Assembly (NCBI GenBank): GCA_001295905.1
Contig: LJHT01000032.1
Location: forward strand, 1 to 64,000
Direction: 5' to 3'
DNA from: a beta proteobacterium AAP51
Lineage (GTDB): Bacteria; Pseudomonadota; Gammaproteobacteria; Burkholderiales; Burkholderiaceae_C
DNA length: 64,000 bases
Shown here: in pieces, positions 57,520 through 64,000 of the stretch
Position numbering within the stretch: position 1 is the stretch's first letter
Layout: every line of letters begins with the position of its first letter
Made by a program: the position numbers and the translations under genes
The notes under the pieces: model-generated
Told to the model about the DNA's origin: nothing
The model's database searches: none
Seen by the model: the letters and a program-made list of their open reading frames with translations, nothing else

Positions 57520-58605
57520 TCAGGGGCGCGAAATGTGTTGCCGCTGCGTGTCCTGCCGCTGAGTGTCCTGCCCCTGGGAGGCCTGCGCCTGCATGGCCTC
57601 TTGCAGCTTCACCAGCGCCACCAGCGCCTGGTTGGCCGGCGTTTGGATGCCGTGGCGTGCGCCGGCGCGCAGCACCTCGCCGTTGAGGTGATCGATCTCG
57701 CTGGTGCGGCCGCGCGCCAGGTCTTGCGCGGTGGATGAACGCTGCGTGGCCATCAGGCGGGCCACGCGGTCCACGGCCGCCAGCATCTCGGCTTCGTCCA
57801 GCGCCTGCCCCTCGGCCCGTGCCACCGCCACGGCTTCCCGTACCACGGCGGCCTGCAGTTCGCGCACGGCGGGCAGGGCCGCCATCACGCCATAGGGCGC
57901 CTGCGCCAGCGCCGAGATGGCGTTGCAGGCGCAGTTCACCACCAGCTTGCGCCACAGCTCGGCCAGCGGCGTGCCGCTCAGGCTCACTTCGAAGCCCGCC
58001 TGTTGCAGGCGCTCTTGAACGGCTTTCACCGCTTGCGCGCTGGGCGCGACTTGCAGCGCCGTGGCCTGCGCATCGGCACCCGCCGCCACCCCCCGCACCG
58101 CGCCCAAAACTACGCCCAGCCCGCCGGCGTGCCGCACTTCGCCGGGCGCGGGCATGGCCGCCGCGATGTAGGCCACGCCTGCCAGCACCGGCCGGCGCAG
58201 CAGGGCCGCCAGCAGCGGCGCGTTGGCCACGCCGTTCTGCAGGCTCAGCAGCACGGCGTCGGGGGCCAGGTGCGGGGCCAGCTGTCGCGCAGCCGCTTCG
58301 GTATCGGCCGACTTCACGCACAACACCACCAGCCCGGCCTGCGCCACGGCGGCCATCTCGGAGGTGGCCGGCAGCGCCACGGTGCGCGTGCCGCTGGCAT
58401 CAATCAGGCGCAGGCCGCCCGCAGCCAGCGCCTGCACCTGCGCCGGCCGGCCCACCATCTGCACCGCCTGCCCGGCCAGCGCCAGACGCGCGCCCACGAA
58501 GCTGCCCAGGGCCCCGGCGCCGACGATGCACACCGGGGCCTGCATCGGCGCATGCACAGGCCCCATCGCCTTCAGGCTGGCCTCGGGCAGCGGGCTCGTC
58601 GTCAT
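57520..58605 (-). CDS. 2-dehydropantoate 2-reductase (ketopantoate reductase)-family enzyme
   Basis: 361 residues. Rossmann motif VCIVGAGALGSFVGARLALAG, then KSADTEAAARQLAP, LSLQNGVANAPLL and the helical dimerisation domain with ELWRKLVVNCACNAISALAQ (the Lys/Asn catalytic pair) and RGRTSEIDHLNGEVL. PanE-like enzymes reduce ketopantoate with NADPH in pantothenate synthesis; paralogues act on other keto acids. The C-terminus ends in a DTQRQ tandem repeat (15-bp DNA units) that is not part of the family. The ribosome site is poor. Confidence 0.9.
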   Translation of the reverse strand: MTTSPLPEASLKAMGPVHAPMQAPVCIVGAGALGSFVGARLALAGQAVQMVGRPAQVQALAAGGLRLIDASGTRTVALPATSEMAAVAQAGLVVLCVKSADTEAAARQLAPHLAPDAVLLSLQNGVANAPLLAALLRRPVLAGVAYIAAAMPAPGEVRHAGGLGVVLGAVRGVAAGADAQATALQVAPSAQAVKAVQERLQQAGFEVSLSGTPLAELWRKLVVNCACNAISALAQAPYGVMAALPAVRELQAAVVREAVAVARAEGQALDEAEMLAAVDRVARLMATQRSSTAQDLARGRTSEIDHLNGEVLRAGARHGIQTPANQALVALVKLQEAMQAQASQGQDTQRQDTQRQHISRP

Positions 58606-58675
58606 GGGGTGCAGGCCGGCATAAGGGGCGTTGTTCAGAGCTTGGTGATTGTGCGGGCCGTGCCAGCATGCATGC

Positions 58676-59422
58676 ATGCGCTGCTGTCTTCACCCGGCCG
58701 TTCGGAGGGCACCGTGGCGGGCCCTCCATCGGGCCTCCCAGGCCCTGCTGGCCGGTCTGGCGCTGCTGTTGGGCAGCCTGGCCCAGGCCCGTGGCCCCGA
58801 ACCCGCACCGTTGCCCACGGCCGAGCTGCGTGCGCAAGAGCAGGCCAGCTGCCTGCCCGGCGAACAGCAGCTCTGGCCCGATGGCCGCGACCGCCCGGCC
58901 GGTGTGGACCGCATCGCCATCGTCTACCGCCATGCCGGCGCGCCGCCACAGTTCGACGAAGCCACCGTGCTGGGCGCGGTGCAGCGCGCGGCCCAGGCCT
59001 GGTCGGCCTGCGGCATTCCGGCCCAGGTGCTGGGTGAAGAAGCGGCCGCGCTGGAAGCCACGCCGCCCGTGGTGGTGCTGTGGAGCGAGGCCGAAAGCCG
59101 CGGCCAGTTCGCGCTGGCCCACCTGGCCCAGCGCCGCCTGGCCATGAGCGCGGCCCTGTACGCCCTGCTGGCGCAGCGCAACCCGCGCCACCCGGCGGCA
59201 CAGACGCTGCAGATGACGCTGAGCCACGAGCTCGGCCACTTCTACGGCCTGGTGGCGCATTCGCGCCGCTGCATCGACGTGATGAGCTACTACACCAACG
59301 CCACCGGCCAGACCTGCAGCACGCGCGACGGCCGCTCGTTCCGAAGCGCGCCCGAGTACCGCGCCCTGCTGCCCACGGCCTGCGACATCCAGCGTTGCCG
59401 GGCGCTCAACGGCGCACGCTGA
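58676..59422 (+). CDS. Secreted zincin metalloprotease
   Basis: 248 residues. Signal segment (LLAGLALLLGSLAQARG) and a catalytic domain with HELGHFYGLVAHSRRC and a Met-turn-like DVMSYYT. It looks like a metzincin (matrixin/reprolysin) with HExxH, but the third histidine is one residue farther than in the classical HExxHxxGxxH, so ligand geometry should differ. Cysteines in SRRCID, GQTCST and ACDIQRC may pair. ATG 58676 was chosen in the GCATGCATGCATG run by frame. It is divergent from the reductase. Substrate unknown. Confidence 0.82.
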   Translation: MRCCLHPAVRRAPWRALHRASQALLAGLALLLGSLAQARGPEPAPLPTAELRAQEQASCLPGEQQLWPDGRDRPAGVDRIAIVYRHAGAPPQFDEATVLGAVQRAAQAWSACGIPAQVLGEEAAALEATPPVVVLWSEAESRGQFALAHLAQRRLAMSAALYALLAQRNPRHPAAQTLQMTLSHELGHFYGLVAHSRRCIDVMSYYTNATGQTCSTRDGRSFRSAPEYRALLPTACDIQRCRALNGAR

Positions 59423-59491
59423 AGCGCAGACCGTGTGCCGCGCTGACGGCGCACCCGGCCTTGGCGTGCATGCAGGCGTGCATCGGCGGCT

Positions 59492-60790
59492 TCAGCGCCC
59501 GCATTGCCGCACGTCGCGCACCTCCACGCGCACCTGCTCCACCTTGCACGAGGGCGTGGGTGACAGCGGCACGGTGTCGCCCATGTAGCAGTCGGTGGCG
59601 GCGCCGACGAAGTTGCGCGCGGTGCCGCGGATGCCCGAGAGGTCACCCGGGCAGTGCGCGCTGTAGTCGACGTCGATGCAGCCGATCTTGTTCTTCGCGT
59701 CGCTGGGCACGCGGCCGACGATGAAGTAGCGCCCCTCGCCGCCCGTGCACTGGCGTGCGGCCAGCCGCGTGCCGCTGCGCAGGCTGCCCAGGGCCAGGCT
59801 GCGGTCGCGCTCGGCCTGTTCGCGCTGGGCCTGGGCGGCGGCTTCGCGTTCGCGCTGCTGGCGTTCGCGCTCGGCCTGTGCCGCCTGGCGCTGGCGCTCC
59901 AGCTCGGCCAGACGGGCTTGCTCGCGTTCCTGGCGCTCGCGCGCTTCGCGTTCCTGCTGTTCGCGGCGCTCGCGTTCCTGGCGTTCGCGTTCACGCTGCT
60001 GTTCCTCGGCGTCGCGGCGGGCCTGCTCCTGCTGGCGGCGCTGCTGGTCCTGGGCCTGGCTGCGGTCCAGCTGCGCGCGGTTGTTGGCCAGCCATTGCTG
60101 GCGCTCGCGCTCGGCGCGGTCGCGGTCGGCCTGGATGCGCGCGGCGCGCTCTGCGCTCTGCGCCGCCAGCTGCGCGGCCTGGGCCTTGAAGCGGGCGTCG
60201 ATGGCGGCCCGCTCGGCAGCCCAGCGCGCCGACTGCTCGGCCTTCTGCTGCGCATAGCGGCGTTCGCGCGCGTCACGCTCGCGCTGGCGGTCGGCGCGCT
60301 GCTGCTGCGCCCGGCGCTCGGATTCGCGCCGCTGCTCGGCGCGCATCTCGCGTCGGCGCTGCGCCTCTTCTTCCTCTGCACGTTCGCGCGCCAGTTCTTC
60401 CTGGCGCTCGCGTTCACGCTCTTCGGCGCGCTGGCGTTCCTGCTCGCGTGCAAGCGCCAGGCGGCTGTTTTCCAGGGCGTTGGCGTCGCTGGCGTCGTTG
60501 GCGAAGTTCGTGGCGCGGGCGATGGCCGCCTCGGCGCAGGCGTAGTTGCGCTGGCGGGTGCAGCGCTCGGCCTCGGCCATGGCGCTGGCGAAGTCCTGCT
60601 TGTCCAGCTGGTCGAGCTTTTCCACCATCTCCAGCAGACGGCTGGCCGGGCGCGGGGTTTCGGCGGCCAGCGCCGTTCCCAGGCTGGCCAGCAGCGACAG
60701 CCCCAGTGCGGACGCGAGCACGAACCCCGGCCTGAATACCGGCGGGCCGACAGCCCACGCCGGCCTGCGCGCTTGGACCGCGCCGCGCAT
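59492..60790 (-). CDS. Secreted coiled-coil protein with Cys-rich C-terminus
   Basis: 432 residues. A signal segment (GFVLASALGLSLLASLGTALAAE) is followed by a short helical region, then about 230 residues of uninterrupted Arg/Glu/Gln-rich coiled coil (LARERAEEEEAQRRREMRAE; RERQERERREQQEREARERQ). A small C-terminal domain (about 355-432) contains CTGGEGRYFIVG and five further cysteines, compatible with disulfide bonds. The ATG overlaps the upstream gene's stop (ATGA), so it is coupled to the SUMF1-type protein. Likely a long filament or spacer. Confidence 0.82.
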   Translation of the reverse strand: MRGAVQARRPAWAVGPPVFRPGFVLASALGLSLLASLGTALAAETPRPASRLLEMVEKLDQLDKQDFASAMAEAERCTRQRNYACAEAAIARATNFANDASDANALENSRLALAREQERQRAEERERERQEELARERAEEEEAQRRREMRAEQRRESERRAQQQRADRQRERDARERRYAQQKAEQSARWAAERAAIDARFKAQAAQLAAQSAERAARIQADRDRAERERQQWLANNRAQLDRSQAQDQQRRQQEQARRDAEEQQRERERQERERREQQEREARERQEREQARLAELERQRQAAQAERERQQREREAAAQAQREQAERDRSLALGSLRSGTRLAARQCTGGEGRYFIVGRVPSDAKNKIGCIDVDYSAHCPGDLSGIRGTARNFVGAATDCYMGDTVPLSPTPSCKVEQVRVEVRDVRQCGR

Positions 60791-63276
60791 CAGCGGGCCT
60801 CCGGCGCCGATGCCGGCAGGGCCGGCAGCAGCGGCGGCAGCACCAGGCCGGGCGGCGGGCTGGGCGGCGGGCTTGGAGGTATGGCCGGTGGGGTGGGGCT
60901 CGAAGGTGGTGCCGGGGCCGGTACCGGCGCTGCTGCGGGTACTGGTGCTGGTGGTGCTGGTGGTGCAGGTGATGCAGGTGATGAAGGCACAGGCACCGGC
61001 GTCGCCATGCCGGGCGGGCGGGGCAGCGTCTCGCGCACCACGCGCAAGCCGGCGTAGGACGTCGGGGCTCGGGGCGCCATGCTGGTGCGGCCGGGCAGGC
61101 CGAGCACCTTGGACGTGGCCGCCGCGCGCCAATGACCGCCGCGCAGCCCGTGCGCGGCGCAATCCGCCTGGCGCACGGGTTCGGCGTTGCCGGGGGCGCC
61201 GTTGTAGTTCGGGCGGTGGCAGTCTTCCACCATCTCGGCCACGTTGCCCAGCATGTCGTGCAGGCCGTAGGCGTTGGCGCGGAACTGGCCTACCGGGGCG
61301 GTGTGGGCGTGGCCGTCGTCGCAGACGGCCTCGCTGCTGCCGAAGGCGAGATGGAAGCGCGCGTCGGCCAGGTTGGTGAACCAGCAAGCGCTGTTGGCTT
61401 CCTGGCCCCAGGGGCGCCGGCCCGCGCTGTGCGCACGGGCGGCGTACTCCCACTCGGCCTCGGAGGGCAGCCGGTAGCGTTCGCCGGTCTTGCGGCTCAG
61501 CCAGGCCAGATAGGCCATGGCATCGGCCCGGTTCAGGCAGGTGACGGGGTGGTCATCGCCCTGTGCGAAGCCGGGGTCGGCCCAGCCGCGGGCGAGGTCG
61601 AGCGTGACGGCGGTGGTCTTGTCGCGGGCCACCACCACGTTGCAGCCGGCGGCGGGCTTGTGCCCGGTTTCGCGCGCGAAGGCCGCGAACTGGCCGCGCG
61701 TCAGCTCGAAGCGGCCGATGGCGAATTCGCCCACCTCCACCCAGCGCAGCGGGAACTCGTCGTCGAAGCTGCCTTCGGGCGACTGGTAGGGCGAGCCCAT
61801 CTCGAAACGGCCGGCCGGCAGCTTCACCAGTTCCGGGCAGTCGGCGCAATCGCGGAAGGGTGCCAGCGCCACGCGGTCGAACACCGGCGCGGGCAGCGTG
61901 AACTCGCGCGCCACGCGCAGGCCGGAAGAGCTGGAGATATCGACACGCGGAATGAACTGGTGGAAAAGCACCAGGCCCGGGCCCGGCAGCGCGACGCCAT
62001 ACCTGCCGCCGGCCACGCCGGTGGCGGGGTCGCTCACGGCGTTGCGGCCCGGTGCCGCGCTGCACTGGTCGATGGGCTCGGCCACGCTCTTGCGCTCGGC
62101 CAGCTTGATCCACTGGGCGAAGACCTGCCCGCGCTGCGTGCCCTCGCGGTGCGAGCCGTAGCAGTCGGCCACGTGTTCGTCCACGTTGCCGATCATGTCG
62201 AATAGGCCCCAGGCATTGGGCGCGAAACTGCCCACCGCCAGCGTGCGGTCGGTGGACTTGCCGCCGCAGTTCGCGCAGTTGGCGGCGCCGGCGTCGGGCT
62301 TGTCGCCCCAGGGGTAGACGGTGGCTGCGCCAGCGCGGCTGGCGTAGTTGAACTCGATCAGCGACAGCAGCCGGTAGCGCTGCCCCGTCTTCTGCGACAG
62401 CCAGGCCACGAACTGCTGCGCGTCGGCATGGCTGACGTTGATGACGGGCTGGCGGCCGCGGCCCCACTTGCTGTCGAAGATCATGCCTTCGGTCACGCCT
62501 TCTTCCGGCCGCCGGCTGCAACCGCCCTGCGCCACGCAGGCGTCCCATTCGGCGAAGGTGACTTCGTAGCGGCCCACGGCCAGCGGCACCTCGAGCTCGA
62601 AACCGTTGAACCAGCGCTGCCGGTCGCTGCTGCCTGGCGCCTGCGGGGCCTGGCCGGCTGGGATCCACACCATCTCCGGGCACTCGGCGCAGTCGCGGAA
62701 AGGCGCGCCCGTGCCGGCGCGCAGGCCGGCGGCGTCGAAGGCGTCGCGCAGCGTGCGCAGGCGGTCGTTGCGGCGCAGCTGCTGCTGCAACTCGGCCAGG
62801 CGCTGCAGTTCGGCACGTCGGGCGGCCTCGGCCGCTTCGCGCTGGCGGCGCTCTTCGGCCAGGCGGCGCTGCTCGGCCTCGGCGGCCTGGCGGCGTTCGG
62901 TCTCGACGCGGAAGCGTTCGAGTTCCAGCCGGCGGCGCTCGGCCTCGGCGCGGCGGCCGGCTTCGTTCAGCTCGGGCGGGCCCAGCTGCACGTCCAGCCG
63001 CTTGACGACACCTTCACCGATGCCGAAGGTCTGCGTGAAGCGCTGCTCACGGTTGGCGTCCAGGCGCTTGAGCGCGCTCACCTCCAGCGTGCCGGCCTGC
63101 ACCTCCACGTCGAGCGGGCATTCGCCCTTGAAGGTGCCGTTGATGCGGATCTCGGCGCCCAGGGACGGGCCGTTGCAGGCCACGCGCAGCATCGAAGACT
63201 TGCCCTGGGCGAAGGCCAGCGGCGTAGCGCACACCAACGCCAGCGTGGCGGCGAACAGGGTCTTGAAAACGGCCAA
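60790..63276 (-). CDS. Tandem SUMF1/FGE-like domain protein with coiled coil and PEGA-like N-terminus
   Basis: About 828 residues. Signal peptide (LALVCATPLAFAQG), PEGA-like surface domain (about 30-95: GAEIRINGTFKGECPLDVEV), charged coiled coil (100-175), then two SUMF1 domains. Each opens APFRDCAxCPE and includes paired WLS(Q/R)KTG(Q/E)RYRL motifs (the C-terminal one also AEWEYAAR and GNVAEMVEDC). A Pro/Ala tail (752-828) follows. Such domains bind or modify peptides in FGE, PvdO and EgtB; the formylglycine cysteines cannot be judged by eye. TTG 63276 sits 8 nt after AAGGAG and is chosen over an overlapping GTG 63285. Operon member. Confidence 0.87.
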   Translation of the reverse strand: MAVFKTLFAATLALVCATPLAFAQGKSSMLRVACNGPSLGAEIRINGTFKGECPLDVEVQAGTLEVSALKRLDANREQRFTQTFGIGEGVVKRLDVQLGPPELNEAGRRAEAERRRLELERFRVETERRQAAEAEQRRLAEERRQREAAEAARRAELQRLAELQQQLRRNDRLRTLRDAFDAAGLRAGTGAPFRDCAECPEMVWIPAGQAPQAPGSSDRQRWFNGFELEVPLAVGRYEVTFAEWDACVAQGGCSRRPEEGVTEGMIFDSKWGRGRQPVINVSHADAQQFVAWLSQKTGQRYRLLSLIEFNYASRAGAATVYPWGDKPDAGAANCANCGGKSTDRTLAVGSFAPNAWGLFDMIGNVDEHVADCYGSHREGTQRGQVFAQWIKLAERKSVAEPIDQCSAAPGRNAVSDPATGVAGGRYGVALPGPGLVLFHQFIPRVDISSSSGLRVAREFTLPAPVFDRVALAPFRDCADCPELVKLPAGRFEMGSPYQSPEGSFDDEFPLRWVEVGEFAIGRFELTRGQFAAFARETGHKPAAGCNVVVARDKTTAVTLDLARGWADPGFAQGDDHPVTCLNRADAMAYLAWLSRKTGERYRLPSEAEWEYAARAHSAGRRPWGQEANSACWFTNLADARFHLAFGSSEAVCDDGHAHTAPVGQFRANAYGLHDMLGNVAEMVEDCHRPNYNGAPGNAEPVRQADCAAHGLRGGHWRAAATSKVLGLPGRTSMAPRAPTSYAGLRVVRETLPRPPGMATPVPVPSSPASPAPPAPPAPVPAAAPVPAPAPPSSPTPPAIPPSPPPSPPPGLVLPPLLPALPASAPEAR

Positions 63277-63281
63277 GTTGC

Positions 63282-64000
63282 TCACTCCTTCTCGCGGCGG
63301 CAGCGGCCGTCCCAAAGCCAGTCGTACTCCCAGGAGCCGCTCAGCTGCCGACCGCCCGCAGGTTTCCAGAAGGTGCGTTCGTTGCGCCCGCCGCTGGCGC
63401 CCAGGCCACCGAGGTTGAACCCGATGTGGGTGCGCCGGCGTTCATTGCCGGAGCTGGAGGTCCATTCGTCAGACCACTTGTACTGATTGCCGGTCCGGCT
63501 GAACGTGCCCCGGTATGGGGGCCGCGAGAAGGTGAAGGTGGCGCTGCGGTCATCGGCCACGGTGACCCGCAGCGTGGCCTCGGCGAAATCGGGCGTGCGC
63601 TCGCCGAAGCCGTTGGTGCGTTCGACTTCCCCGCTGACGCGGCAGCTGTAGACGCCCGCCACGCTGTCGGGGTTGCGCGCAGGCGCTGCAGGTGGGGCGG
63701 CGGCGGCGCCACTGCCCGGGCCCGTGCTGGCCGTGCCCGTGCCGGCCGTGGCGGTGGTTGCCGTGGTGGTGGTGGTTGACGGGCGAACGCCCAGCCGGGT
63801 GAGGTCGGCCGTCACGTCCATGCCGGCCGCCGCGGCCTGCTGGTACCAGCCCAGGGCCTGCGCACGGTCGGCCACCATGCCCAAGCCTTGTTCGTGCGCC
63901 ACGCCCAGGTCGCGCATGGCGCCGGCGTGGCCGGCCCGGGCAGCCACGCGCAACCAGCGCAGCATCTCGGCCGTGTTCTTCTCCACGCCGCCCCAGCCCT
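63282..64000 (-). CDS. Sel1-repeat protein, 5' part outside window
   Basis: About 239 visible residues. At least two Sel1-like repeats (EMLRWLRVAARAGHAGAMRDLGVAHEQGLGM; DRAQALGWYQQAAAAGM) precede a Thr/Ala/Pro linker (PSTTTTTATTATAGTGT). A C-terminal beta-rich region (ATLRVTVADDRSATFTFSRPPYRGTF; RRRTHIGFNLGGLG) ends WEYDWLWDGRCRREKE. The start lies beyond the window edge. Its stop overlaps the GTG option of the SUMF1 gene (GTGA), so it is the first visible gene of a three-gene operon. Sel1 repeats act as protein-binding scaffolds. Confidence 0.85.
   Translation of the reverse strand, partial: GWGGVEKNTAEMLRWLRVAARAGHAGAMRDLGVAHEQGLGMVADRAQALGWYQQAAAAGMDVTADLTRLGVRPSTTTTTATTATAGTGTASTGPGSGAAAAPPAAPARNPDSVAGVYSCRVSGEVERTNGFGERTPDFAEATLRVTVADDRSATFTFSRPPYRGTFSRTGNQYKWSDEWTSSSGNERRRTHIGFNLGGLGASGGRNERTFWKPAGGRQLSGSWEYDWLWDGRCRREKE

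Overview
The window is a 64 kb piece of a GC-rich bacterial chromosome, most likely a betaproteobacterium of the Burkholderiales (Rubrivivax/Leptothrix/Ideonella-like). This is inferred from the strong G/C third-position bias, five PEP-CTERM exosortase substrates, HDLRQP-type hybrid kinases and many LysR/DMT/CoA-transferase genes. No rRNA, tRNA, IS element, phage or CRISPR array was recognised. Genes are densely packed on both strands, and GC-rich antisense frames produce many long false ORFs.

Layout. 1-2.9 kb: end of a chemotaxis operon (MCP, CheR, CheB) plus a small ankyrin protein. 3-4.9 kb: a two-domain ArsA ATPase without other ars genes. 5.2-10.1 kb: a signalling block (OmpR-type regulator, small membrane peptide, lone receiver, three-PAS hybrid kinase). 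10.3-12.6 kb: envelope proteins (beta-barrel, two lipoproteins). 12.8-18 kb: LysR, secreted cyclase, DMT exporter with pirin, and a periplasmic serine hydrolase. 18.3-21.9 kb: a lipoprotein pullulanase with an AT-rich upstream region. 22-28 kb: a frameshifted PEP-CTERM gene, a DUF4304-like protein, an MscS channel, and a CPBP membrane protease split by an in-frame amber codon. 28-38.7 kb: a Tat-exported flavoenzyme of the cytokinin-dehydrogenase type, a 1183-residue beta-strand-repeat PEP-CTERM protein beside a LuxR-type regulator/hybrid kinase pair, a membrane protein and a CoA-transferase. 38.8-41.9 kb: two PEP-CTERM proteins and a beta-barrel. 41.9-46 kb: an unusual cassette described below. 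46-49.6 kb: quinone oxidoreductase, a YCII-domain protein with its ECF sigma factor, 28-bp tandem hairpins and a PEP-CTERM protein. 49.7-59.4 kb: DUF427, K+/H+ antiporter, LysR divergent from an SbtA-type bicarbonate permease, cytochrome c, GrpB-GNAT fusion, ankyrin protein, ketopantoate-reductase-like enzyme and a zincin protease. 59.5-64 kb: a translationally coupled operon of a Sel1-repeat protein, a tandem-SUMF1 protein and a coiled-coil protein.

The strongest candidate for an undescribed system is 41.9-46.0 kb. A signal-less S8 (subtilisin-like) protease with a Lys/Glu-repeat tail is followed immediately by an unrecognised protein that looks like a degenerate ATP-grasp partner, and then by an intact ATP-grasp ligase. 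Divergently transcribed beside it is a 79-residue protein that visibly resembles the protease's own N-terminal segment. Together these suggest a protease with an in-trans pro-domain or inhibitor and a peptide-ligase modification pathway. That function is inference; the sequence resemblance and gene order are directly visible.
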